From Maribacter aestuarii (GTDB taxonomy: Bacteria > Bacteroidota > Bacteroidia > Flavobacteriales > Flavobacteriaceae), in contig NZ_CP107031.2 of assembly GCF_027474845.2 (NCBI RefSeq), positions 1,316,501 to 1,380,500 of the forward strand: DNA of 64,000 nt, in the 5' to 3' direction. This document shows positions 19,120 through 26,656 of the stretch, in pieces; position 1 is the stretch's first letter; each line of letters opens with the position of its first letter. The position numbers and the translations under genes are program-made. The notes below the pieces were generated by a model, which ran no database searches, had not been told where the DNA came from, and saw only the letters and a list, made by a program, of their open reading frames with translations.

Positions 19120-19815
19120 TTAGACCATTGCCCCAATAGCCCTATTTTGGCTTTCCGTAACTACTTGACCGTCGAATAGGTTTACGACCCTATGTGCATA
19201 ATGTGAATCCCTGTCCGAGTGTGTTACCATTACTATAGTTGTTCCTTCCTGGTTCAATTCCGTCAACAGGTTCATTACTTCAATACCATTTTTGGAATCC
19301 AAATTTCCTGTAGGCTCATCCGCAAGAATCAATTTTGGATTGGTAACTACTGCCCTGGAAATAGCCACACGCTGTTGTTGCCCTCCGGATAGTTGCTGTG
19401 GAAAATGTTTTTCCCTATGGGCTATCTTCATGCGCTCCAATACCTTCATCACCTTTTCTTTTCGCTCGCTCTTACCCATTTTTAAATAGATAAGCGGAAG
19501 CTCAACATTCTCATAAACCGTAAGTTCATCTATAAGATTGAAGCTTTGGAATACAAATCCCAAGTTGCCCTTTCGTAATTGAGTACGCTGACTTTCCTTG
19601 AGTCCGCCCACTTCATTGCCCGCGAAGTTGTAGCTCCCCTCCGTTGGGTTGTCCAACATTCCAATGATGTTCAGCAGCGTAGATTTTCCACACCCAGAAG
19701 GACCCATGATAGCGACAAATTCACCATCTTCTACTTTTAGGTTTACATTGTTCAAGGCCAAGGTTTCTACCTCCTCTGTCTTGAAGCTCTTTTTTAAATT
19801 TTTAATCGTTATCAT
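19120..19815 (-). CDS. ABC transporter ATP-binding protein, LolD/MacB type
   Basis: Start placed at the ATG at 19815 (MITIKNLKKSF), giving 231 aa; an upstream TTG at 19839 would add eight residues across a repeat remnant. Motifs are canonical: Walker A GPSGCGKST, signature LSGGQQQRVAISRAV, Walker [14 protein letters not shown] and H-loop VTHSDRD. The family powers MacB, LolCDE and BceAB-like extruders without transporting through the membrane. It lies between the adaptor gene and the first permease of the TolC transcript and is the only canonical ATPase for at least five permeases, so it may be shared. The C-terminal end (TESQNRAIGAMV) extends slightly past the usual fold. Confidence 0.92.
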   Translation of the reverse strand: MITIKNLKKSFKTEEVETLALNNVNLKVEDGEFVAIMGPSGCGKSTLLNIIGMLDNPTEGSYNFAGNEVGGLKESQRTQLRKGNLGFVFQSFNLIDELTVYENVELPLIYLKMGKSERKEKVMKVLERMKIAHREKHFPQQLSGGQQQRVAISRAVVTNPKLILADEPTGNLDSKNGIEVMNLLTELNQEGTTIVMVTHSDRDSHYAHRVVNLFDGQVVTESQNRAIGAMV

Positions 19816-19830
19816 TTGTTCACTTATTAG

Positions 19831-19852
19831 ACCTACCAACCGGCAGGCGGGT
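19831..19852. repeat. GC-rich dispersed repeat remnant
   Basis: CTACCAACCGGCAGGCGGGT resembles a degenerate palindrome centred on CCGG and stands out from its AT-rich surroundings. It lies between adaptor and ATPase genes and overlaps the rejected upstream TTG of the ATPase. Confidence 0.4.
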
Positions 19853-19905
19853 TATAGTTGCTTTATTAAAGACCTTTTGGACTTGTTGTCCGTTGCATTT
19901 ATAAT

Positions 19906-21156
19906 TTATTTTAATACTATTCTTTCTGCTTCTCCGAAGCTGTCATAGTTACTTGTGATCACTTCCTCTCCCGCTTCCAGACCTTCCAGTACTTCATAAT
20001 ACCTAGAATTCTGTTTGCCTACACGGATATTACGCTTTAAAGCCTCATCCGATCCGGGTGCTACCACAAATATCCATTGACCCCCGGTACTCTGGAAAAA
20101 GCTTCCTTTAGGTAAAAGCAATGCATTACTGGATTCACCTAATTGCAACTTAATGTTATAGCTCTGCCCTGCTCGTATGGTTTCCGGTTTACTGTCGGTA
20201 AATACCAAATCAACACGAAACCTACCATTACGCACTTCAGGATATACCTTTCGCACCCTTAAAGGGAAATCATTCCCATTTCTTTCAAAGCTCGCCGTCA
20301 AATCCCGTTTAACGCGATCTATGTAGTGCTCGTCTATCTCTGCCTCAATTTTATAATCCGTAAGCACATTTAATTGGCCAATACGCTGTCCTTGTGAAAT
20401 ATTCTGTCCGATTTCAGCATCCAGAAACCCTAATTGACCATCCGCAGGAGCACGCACGTTCAGGTGGTCCAAACGTTGATATACCATTCCCAGGGTTTTT
20501 TGCATCCGATTTAAATCGGCCTCCAAAACTGGCAAAGATGTTTTTCTTAATTCATCATCGTTCTCTGTCTGTACCTTTACAATTTCATATTGTTTTTTTG
20601 AAAGCTCATAGTTTTCCTTTGACAACTGATATTCTTCTTTCGATATCAACTCCTCCTCATAAAGCGCCTTATTCTGCTCATAATTTCTTTTTAACCGTTG
20701 CAAATCCGTACTGGCCGTCGCTAATGACCTCCTACCTTCCACCTGTCTGGAGTCAAAAGTTAGTTTGGTGGAACGTAAGTCATTCTGCTTTAAGGCCAGA
20801 TTACTCTCGCTAGCTAGAATTTGCTCGTACAGGTTCATATTTTCCAATTTTAGGATAATGTCCCCTTCCTTTACCATGGCACCTTCCTCTATTAATTTTT
20901 CGGTGACACGTCCGCCCTCGTAGGCATCCATATAGATAGTAGTTATCGGGGCTACTGTACCATTTATAGTGATGTAATCATCAAATTTGCCTTGGGTTAC
21001 GGTCGCAATAGAAAGTTTATCCTTCTCGGTCCTATACGTGGAGACCGAACTTGCAAAAAGAAGCTGATAGCCAACGAACAAGACCAACAGGCCTAAAGCT
21101 ATATACCCATAATGTTTGGGGCGTAATCCTTTTTTCTTTTCTAATTTTATATCCAT
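19906..21156 (-). CDS. periplasmic adaptor (membrane fusion protein), MacA/HlyD type
   Basis: A 416-aa adaptor linking an inner-membrane ABC extruder to a TolC-like channel. It has an N-terminal membrane anchor (GYIALGLLVLFVGYQLLFA, about 17-35), a lipoyl half (VTEKLIEEGAMVKEGDIIL), a long alpha-helical hairpin rich in Gln, Lys and Glu (about 105-215), and a second lipoyl half (LNVRAPADGQLGFL). A beta-barrel and membrane-proximal domain follow, ending in EGLEAGEEVITSNYDSFGEA. It starts 8 bp after the TolC stop and precedes the ATPase by 90 bp, so it is within one operon. It is the only adaptor for the seven permeases here. Confidence 0.93.
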   Translation of the reverse strand: MDIKLEKKKGLRPKHYGYIALGLLVLFVGYQLLFASSVSTYRTEKDKLSIATVTQGKFDDYITINGTVAPITTIYMDAYEGGRVTEKLIEEGAMVKEGDIILKLENMNLYEQILASESNLALKQNDLRSTKLTFDSRQVEGRRSLATASTDLQRLKRNYEQNKALYEEELISKEEYQLSKENYELSKKQYEIVKVQTENDDELRKTSLPVLEADLNRMQKTLGMVYQRLDHLNVRAPADGQLGFLDAEIGQNISQGQRIGQLNVLTDYKIEAEIDEHYIDRVKRDLTASFERNGNDFPLRVRKVYPEVRNGRFRVDLVFTDSKPETIRAGQSYNIKLQLGESSNALLLPKGSFFQSTGGQWIFVVAPGSDEALKRNIRVGKQNSRYYEVLEGLEAGEEVITSNYDSFGEAERIVLK

Positions 21157-21164
21157 CTTTCTAG

Positions 21165-22520
21165 TTAATCGTTTTTGTTAATATTAAATACCGGAAGCCC
21201 TCTGTAAAAGTCCAAAGTACTTTTATTTATTTCCGACCTCAACCTCACTTGTAAATTTTCATTCTGGGCGCTGGCGAACAGATTTTTTGCAGTAAACAAT
21301 TCAATGCCGTTAATCAATCCTTTTTCATAGCGCCTCTGCGCAATAGTAAAAGCCATTCTTTGCGCTTCCATATTCTGAACACTTTGCTCCGACTGCACCA
21401 ACAATGAGTTGTGCTCCTGTACTAATTGTTGAATCGTTTGAAATAGCACCTGTTCTTGTACCTCTAGATTATTCTGTTGTCTAAGCTTTTCTATTTTAGC
21501 CTGTTTCACCCTTGAGCGCGCCGACCACCCATTACTAATAGGGACATTTAAACTCAAACCATAAAATCTGGAGGTATTGTCCCTAAATTGTTCGCGAAAG
21601 GGCAAAGTATTTCCTAGAGAATCCCGAAAAGTTTCAAAATAGCCCGTACCGATACCTGCAAATAGGGATAGTGAAGGATAAAGATCTCCCCTTGCCACGC
21701 CCACTTGCTTTTTTGCCGCTTGGGCCCTTAGTTCTTGTGCCTTTATTAAAGGCAAGAATTCTCGTGCTTTTGAATAGACAGTGTCCGAACGCATCTTTGA
21801 TGCTGTTTCTGTTTGTGCTACTTGCCCAATGTCAGGTACAATTTCTATCTCGGAAGTATCTTCCAGGTTCATTTCTTGAATCAAGGTTAACTTCGCCGCC
21901 GCCAACTGATTCTCACTTTGGGTGAGGTTTAATTCATCGGCCAATAATGCGGATTTTGCCTCGTATAGGTCAGCACCGGCCATTAAACCTAATTCTATCT
22001 GTTTCTCGACCAACTTCAAATTAGTTTCGGAGACCGTTAATTGCTCACTCGCAATGGCCACTAAACCTTCAAAGAACCGGATGTTGTTAAACGCTTGCAT
22101 AACGCGAAACGCCAAAAGGTATTTTTGCTGTAGCAACTCTTCCTTCGCCGCCTTATATAGAAATTTAGATGCCTTTATAGAATTGATTTTTTGAAAACCT
22201 TGAAATAAATCAATATTAGACTGCAATGAATAATTATTTGAGAAAAAGTCTTGAACCACGAACGTTCCCGTATTAGGATCTTCAGCTCTACCGGAATTTA
22301 CATTGTAATTCGAATTGGCATTGAGTACTGGTAACAAGTTACGCACAGATTGTCTATAGGTTTCCCGGCCCGACTGCTCCGTAAAGTTAAAATCGTTTAG
22401 CTGAAGGTTGTGTTCCAAAGCATAGGCCACACATTCGTCTAAAGTCCATTTATCTTGAGCGGTCAACGTTAAGCCGAACACAACTGTAAATAGTAGGGAT
22501 ATTTTGAATTTAGTAATCAT
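21165..22520 (-). CDS. TolC-family outer-membrane efflux protein
   Basis: Start placed at the ATG at 22520, which gives a proper signal peptide (MITKFKISLLFTVVFGLTLTAQ) and a 451-aa product; the longer frame to 22601 would begin upstream of the predicted transcription start. Two OEP repeats are visible, each with long amphipathic helices: about residues 30-215 starting WTLDECVAYALEHN, and about 230-440. Family members form trimeric beta-barrel/alpha-tunnel ducts. It is the first gene of the array's longest transcript, 16 nt behind the predicted start of promoter C, and is followed after 8 bp by the adaptor. Confidence 0.93.
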   Translation of the reverse strand: MITKFKISLLFTVVFGLTLTAQDKWTLDECVAYALEHNLQLNDFNFTEQSGRETYRQSVRNLLPVLNANSNYNVNSGRAEDPNTGTFVVQDFFSNNYSLQSNIDLFQGFQKINSIKASKFLYKAAKEELLQQKYLLAFRVMQAFNNIRFFEGLVAIASEQLTVSETNLKLVEKQIELGLMAGADLYEAKSALLADELNLTQSENQLAAAKLTLIQEMNLEDTSEIEIVPDIGQVAQTETASKMRSDTVYSKAREFLPLIKAQELRAQAAKKQVGVARGDLYPSLSLFAGIGTGYFETFRDSLGNTLPFREQFRDNTSRFYGLSLNVPISNGWSARSRVKQAKIEKLRQQNNLEVQEQVLFQTIQQLVQEHNSLLVQSEQSVQNMEAQRMAFTIAQRRYEKGLINGIELFTAKNLFASAQNENLQVRLRSEINKSTLDFYRGLPVFNINKND

Positions 22521-22546
22521 ATTCTTTATTGGTGTGCCAAACAAAT

Positions 22547-22562
22547 AACTATATGTATGCCA
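22547..22562 (-). promoter_or_regulatory. sigma-54-type promoter C (weaker match)
   Basis: The minus strand reads TGGCATACATATAGTT: TGGCA in the -24 block and TAG in the -12 block, almost the same form as promoter B (TGGCAT-N5-TAGT). Predicted start near 22536; ATG at 22520. The dyads begin 64 bp upstream of the first T, 11 bp (one helical turn) more than in copies A and B, so they stay on the same helix face. Confidence 0.6.
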
Positions 22563-22625
22563 AGAATCTATTTTATTGGTTATCAGAATATTAAATAACA
22601 ATATTTTACGTCATTCATAAATTAC

Positions 22626-22664
22626 TGTAAAATAGTTGTACAGAGATTGTCAAAATATTTGACA
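22626..22664. promoter_or_regulatory. tandem-dyad enhancer C in the divergent control region
   Basis: TGTAAAATAGTTGTACA (22626-22642) and TGTCAAAATATTTGACA (22648-22664), 5 bp apart. The second is embedded in a perfect 8-3-8 inverted repeat, TTGTCAAA-ATA-TTTGACAA. It sits between the TolC operon (minus) and the activator gene (plus) and could serve the first as an enhancer and the second as an autoregulatory site. Confidence 0.75.
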
Positions 22665-22723
22665 ACTTTATTTTATTCTGAATTAAAAATTCTAGCTTTA
22701 AACTACTTAATAGAATCAAAACT

Positions 22724-22786
22724 ATGTTCAAAGCAATTTTACGGGTTTTATTTAAGGACCGCGAAATAAAAGAATCGTTACAATGA
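22724..22786 (+). CDS. 20-aa leader ORF overlapping the activator start (hypothetical)
   Basis: An ATG at 22724 opens a 20-residue frame (MFKAILRVLFKDREIKESLQ) whose TGA overlaps the activator's ATG as ATGA (22783-22786). The activator has no Shine-Dalgarno-like sequence of its own, so translational coupling is plausible. The peptide is short, basic at the start and amphipathic. Nothing else shows that it is translated; conservation in relatives would decide. Confidence 0.4.
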   Translation: MFKAILRVLFKDREIKESLQ

Positions 22787-24150
22787 CCGATGCAAAAATT
22801 CTGGTAATCGATGACAATAAAAGTGTACTAAGCGCTTTGGAAATCCTGTTACAGTTTGAATATAAAACTGTACAAACCTTATCGAACCCCAATCAAATTT
22901 CTTCCTTTCCAAATTTGTCTGAGATAGACATTATTCTTTTGGATATGAATTTCTCGGCAGGCGTAAATACCGGAAACGAGGGTTTGTATTGGCTGAGGGA
23001 GATTAAAAAGAAAGCACCACATATTTCGGTTATCATGATGACCGCCTACGGGGCAATTGACCTGGCCGTAGAAGCATTGAAAGAAGGAGCATCCGATTTC
23101 ATTTTAAAACCATGGAACAATGAGCGACTGTTGACTACCGTGAAATCTGCCTATGAACTCAGGAAAAGCCAGAAAGAAGTACACCTCCTTAAACAGAAGG
23201 AAAGTAACCTAAAAAAGGTCATTAACCAGAACAAAAACTATATCGTAGGGAATTCTAAGGCATTGAACGCGGTAATGAATTTGGTACAAAAAGTTGCGAA
23301 AACTGATGTAAACGTTTTGGTGACGGGCGAGAACGGCACCGGAAAGGAATTAATTGCTAGGGAATTACACAAACTATCACGTCGCAATAATGAAGTCTTC
23401 ATCTCCGTGGATATGGGTTCCATCTCCGAAAACCTTTTTGAAAGTGAGTTGTTCGGTCATGTAAAGGGTTCGTTTACGGATGCCAAAGAGGACCGCATTG
23501 GAAAGTTTGAGGCTGCCAACGGGGGTACCTTATTTTTGGACGAAATCGGCAATTTATCACTCCAGACCCAAGCGAAACTTTTGTCGGCCATACAGAATAG
23601 GGTCATCGTAAGAGTTGGCTCCAATAAGCCCATTCCCGTAAATATCCGGTTAATTTGTGCCACCAACTGTAATTTGGACCAAATGGTAGCGGACGGTCTT
23701 TTTAGGGAAGATTTATTATACCGTATCAACACCATACGTGTAGAGGTTCCTCCCTTACGGGAACGGGATGGTGATATTTTGGTTTTGGCGGACTTTTACT
23801 TGAACAAGTTCATTAATAAATATGGTAAACAAGGGTTAAGAATCAACCAAGCGGCACAGGAGAAATTAATGGCCTACAAATGGCCAGGTAATATTAGGGA
23901 GCTTCTGCATACCATGGAACGTGCTGTAATTCTATCGGAAGGAAATGTTTTAAAACCGACCGACTTCCTATTAGATTTGAAAAACGCGGTTTCTTTTGAA
24001 AGCGGACCTAGCACTTTGGAAGAGATGGAATTATTGATGATAGAAAATGCCCTTAACCAAAATGACGGGAATTACAGTGCAGCGGCCGATCAGTTGGGTA
24101 TTTCCCGACAAACACTTTATAATAAACTAAAGAAAAAGCCCTCAAAATGA
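22783..24150 (+). CDS. sigma-54-dependent response regulator, NtrC family
   Basis: A 455-aa activator. The receiver domain has an acidic pocket DD at 10-11, phospho-acceptor Asp near 54 in LLDMNF, Thr in MMTAYG and Lys in ILKPWN. A linker leads to an AAA+ domain with Walker A GENGTGKE and Walker B GTLFLDEIGNL. The sigma-54 contact loop reads GSFTDA rather than GAFTGA. A Fis-type helix-turn-helix ends the protein (YSAAADQLGISRQTLYNKL). It should open sigma-54 promoters after phosphorylation. The next gene is its likely kinase. The tandem dyads at three promoters of the divergent array are its probable targets. The start overlaps a 20-aa leader ORF. Confidence 0.95.
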   Translation: MTDAKILVIDDNKSVLSALEILLQFEYKTVQTLSNPNQISSFPNLSEIDIILLDMNFSAGVNTGNEGLYWLREIKKKAPHISVIMMTAYGAIDLAVEALKEGASDFILKPWNNERLLTTVKSAYELRKSQKEVHLLKQKESNLKKVINQNKNYIVGNSKALNAVMNLVQKVAKTDVNVLVTGENGTGKELIARELHKLSRRNNEVFISVDMGSISENLFESELFGHVKGSFTDAKEDRIGKFEAANGGTLFLDEIGNLSLQTQAKLLSAIQNRVIVRVGSNKPIPVNIRLICATNCNLDQMVADGLFREDLLYRINTIRVEVPPLRERDGDILVLADFYLNKFINKYGKQGLRINQAAQEKLMAYKWPGNIRELLHTMERAVILSEGNVLKPTDFLLDLKNAVSFESGPSTLEEMELLMIENALNQNDGNYSAAADQLGISRQTLYNKLKKKPSK

Positions 24151-24232
24151 TAAGTAATCTAATTCTACAAGAAATAAAACCATCAACTTTTAAACTTGTC
24201 TGAACCTTGAACTTTGAACCTGAAACACTAGT

Positions 24233-25579
24233 ATGGTAAGCCGCAATATTTATTTACAGTTGGTGTTCCGCATCATATTTGTAGCTGTAACAGTGGTCAT
24301 TTCCACCTACTTTTTCTTTAAGGGCCAATATATAATTGGGAGTATGGGGGTGTTCATATTGGTAGGCCAAATTGTTGCCCTTATTAACTATGTCAATCAA
24401 ACCAACCGAAAAATAGCCTATTTTTTTGACGCCATTAAGAATGAAGATTTTACGCTGCGTTTTCCGGAAAAATTAAGTGTGAAGTCTCTGGAGGAACTGA
24501 ACCATAGCCTCAACATGCTGAACAGTATGATTCAGGACATTCATTTGAAAAAACAGGCTCAGGAGCAATACTACCAAGAAATACTAAGGCAAGCGGACAT
24601 TGGTATATTTACGATCAATCAAAAAGGTCATATCCTCTATGCCAATCCAACGGTTCAGAATTTATTTAATTACAGGCCCTTAAATCACGTTAAGCAACTC
24701 AACCAGGTAGACAACAAGCTCTATGAGCTATTCAAAGATTTGGAACCTTTTGATAATATTATTTTCCAATTGGGAAATGAACGTGGCAAAAGGGCCCTAA
24801 GCCTAAAGTGCACCCCTATTACCATTGAAGGGCAGGTCTTATTGCTCGTCGTAGTCCATGATATCCACAAAGAATTGGACGAAAAGGAAACGGATTCTTG
24901 GGTAAAATTAATCCGTGTACTCACCCACGAAATTATGAATACGATAACCCCTATTACTTCCATTTCAGAATCCATTCTGAAATATTTCAGAAAGGGAAAT
25001 CAACTTGCCTCGTCCAGCGATTTCACTCCGGACCAAATTAAAAATACGGCCAAAGGATTAGAGGTGATTAAAAATCAGGGCAACGACCTGATGAGTTTTG
25101 TACAGTCGTACAGGACCTTCCTCAGTGTTCCCGAACCGGACAAAGAACTTATTCCTGCTACAAGGTTGTTGGAGAAAATAAAATTGCTTGTAGAGGAGCA
25201 GAAAACCGATAAGGTGGTGGAAATCGATGTTTTGGTACATCCGGAGAATTTAGAAATTTTTGCCGATGAAAAGCAGATTACACAAGTATTGCTCAATCTT
25301 GGAAAAAATGCACAACAGTCACTTCAATATTCCGATGAAGGAAGAATTCAATTCAGGGCGGGAATCAATGAGCTGAATAAAAAATATATTCAGGTTGTTG
25401 ATGATGGGCCGGGAATAACCCCTGAACTTATCGACGAAATTTTTGTGCCTTTTTTTACTACTAAAAATACGGGGACAGGTATTGGACTTAGTCTCTCCAA
25501 ACAGATTATGCGTCTTCATGGAGGTAGCATTAGTGTTGCCTCCAATGAGAACACCGTCTTTACGCTAATCTTTGATTAA
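24233..25579 (+). CDS. NtrB-like sensor histidine kinase with a tight TM hairpin
   Basis: A 448-aa kinase. Two membrane segments (about 8-28 and 33-53) are joined by only about five residues (FKGQY), so there is no periplasmic sensor domain. A HAMP-like linker (YFFDAIKNEDFTLRF) and a PAS-like domain (about 115-210) follow, then the H-box VLTHEIMNTITPI with the phospho-His, the N-box NLGKNAQQS, and the G-boxes DDGPGI and GTGIGLSLSKQI. It lies 82 bp after the activator gene and most likely phosphorylates it. The intramembrane-sensing layout resembles kinases that read the state of partner ABC permeases (BceS type), and here it stands next to an FtsX-permease array. Confidence 0.93.
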   Translation: MVSRNIYLQLVFRIIFVAVTVVISTYFFFKGQYIIGSMGVFILVGQIVALINYVNQTNRKIAYFFDAIKNEDFTLRFPEKLSVKSLEELNHSLNMLNSMIQDIHLKKQAQEQYYQEILRQADIGIFTINQKGHILYANPTVQNLFNYRPLNHVKQLNQVDNKLYELFKDLEPFDNIIFQLGNERGKRALSLKCTPITIEGQVLLLVVVHDIHKELDEKETDSWVKLIRVLTHEIMNTITPITSISESILKYFRKGNQLASSSDFTPDQIKNTAKGLEVIKNQGNDLMSFVQSYRTFLSVPEPDKELIPATRLLEKIKLLVEEQKTDKVVEIDVLVHPENLEIFADEKQITQVLLNLGKNAQQSLQYSDEGRIQFRAGINELNKKYIQVVDDGPGITPELIDEIFVPFFTTKNTGTGIGLSLSKQIMRLHGGSISVASNENTVFTLIFD

Positions 25580-25643
25580 TCTAGATTTTGCTTAAATGAA
25601 ATAGAATTATGAAGCTTTGGTTTCTTACAGTCCTATCTCGAAG

Positions 25644-25991
25644 CTATAACTCATCTTCAGCTCTCAATTCCTTCCAAGGGTCCCAAAAGTGCTTCTCCAG
25701 GTTTATTATTTGATTGTCGACTACTTCTATTCCTTCGCTTTCCAATAATTGCTGCATAAGGTTAGTTCCATCAAAATGATGCTTACCAGTCAACAAGCCT
25801 GCTTTATTGACCACTCTATGGGCAGGAACATCTTCCATATTACCTGACCCGTTCATGGCCCATCCGACCATTCTGGCACTTCTAGCCGCACCCAGATACT
25901 TTGCGATGGCACCATATGAAGTGACGCGGCCGAAAGGAATTTGCCTGACCACATCATAGACTTTTTGAAAGAAGTTGTCGTTCTGCGCCAT
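25644..25991 (-). CDS. alkyltransferase-like protein (ATL; MGMT-fold DNA-binding domain)
   Basis: A 115-aa protein with the C-terminal fold of O6-alkylguanine-DNA alkyltransferase: IPFGRVTSYGAIAKYLG (helix-turn-helix and finger region) and ARMVGWAMN. The active-site PCHRV is replaced by PAHRV, so it cannot accept the alkyl group. Known ATL proteins bind alkylated guanine and hand it to nucleotide-excision repair. It starts 1 bp after the LysE-type gene stop, suggesting one transcript. The C-terminus (NLEKHFWDPWKEL) is typical of short bacterial ATLs. Confidence 0.92.
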   Translation of the reverse strand: MAQNDNFFQKVYDVVRQIPFGRVTSYGAIAKYLGAARSARMVGWAMNGSGNMEDVPAHRVVNKAGLLTGKHHFDGTNLMQQLLESEGIEVVDNQIINLEKHFWDPWKELRAEDEL

Positions 25992-25992
25992 C

Positions 25993-26622
25993 TTATCTGT
26001 TATAAACTCGAATAACGGTTATTATTAACAACAAAAACATTAAACCCGACAGAATATAATTGGCGTTCTTACCAAATTTATTGGTTTTATGTTCCAATTT
26101 GTTAAAGTAGAAAACATACAAATACAATACGGAAAAAGTACCAAGACCTGCAGCTAAAACAAAAATGACGATATCCCAAACCATGAACTTGATCCAGCCG
26201 GACGCATTCCACATAATATTAAGGCCACTATAGTAGGGTATTGTTAAAAGATTAACGCCTGCTAGAAACATTCCTTTAAAATAGCTGTTTCTTTTACTGA
26301 TTTTTATCGCTTTGATTTTCTTCTTCTTATCCCTTTTCGCAAGTACAAAAAAATAGACTGCCAAGGCGGCAAAAACAAAAACGGCAATCTTTAAAAGCAC
26401 CGCAACAACATCTGGATTTCTATCTAAAAACTTGGAAATAAAAACGGCCACAGTCGCCTGAAGCATTATCATCGTTGAAACGCCTAAACTAAAGATGATA
26501 CCATTTAATTTATCCTTCTCTACACTTGTTTTCGCAGCATTCATATTCAACAACCCTGGTGGTACCGTGGCCATGAAAGCCGCCGAAAAAGTTGCGAAGA
26601 ATAGAATTAGCAAGTGCGTCAT
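25993..26622 (-). CDS. LysE/RhtB-type amino-acid exporter family protein
   Basis: A 209-aa membrane protein with about six hydrophobic segments (roughly 3-23, 40-63, 75-95, 115-135, 145-170, 188-206). The first segment carries PPGLLNMNAAKTS, matching the PGP...-type N-terminal signature of LysE exporters, followed by a charged cytoplasmic loop of many Lys residues (about 98-112). Family members export amino acids or related small molecules; the substrate cannot be told. It lies upstream of the ATL gene and downstream of trmB on the same strand. Confidence 0.8.
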   Translation of the reverse strand: MTHLLILFFATFSAAFMATVPPGLLNMNAAKTSVEKDKLNGIIFSLGVSTMIMLQATVAVFISKFLDRNPDVVAVLLKIAVFVFAALAVYFFVLAKRDKKKKIKAIKISKRNSYFKGMFLAGVNLLTIPYYSGLNIMWNASGWIKFMVWDIVIFVLAAGLGTFSVLYLYVFYFNKLEHKTNKFGKNANYILSGLMFLLLIITVIRVYNR

Positions 26623-26641
26623 TTGGTCAATTGGTCTTAAA

Positions 26642-26656
26642 CTGAAACTAGTTCAG
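26642..26656. repeat. short inverted repeat CTGAA-N5-TTCAG
   Basis: CTGAAACTAGTTCAG lies between the LysE-type gene and trmB and overlaps the last codons of trmB. It is the third member of the family at 16616 and 19049. Confidence 0.5.

Noticed and set aside
20394-20813. 139-aa plus-strand ORF within the adaptor gene
   Set aside because: Antisense shadow of the coiled-coil region.
22535-22539. Second TGGCAC (minus strand) upstream of TolC as promoter C
   Set aside because: TGGCACACCAATAAAG has no G in the -12 position; the start would fall inside the gene. The copy at 22547-22562 fits better.
22665-22782. Sigma-54 promoter for the activator gene itself
   Set aside because: No TGGCA block on the plus strand in this gap, and no good TAnnTTTG box with a -33 element; promoter not identifiable by eye.
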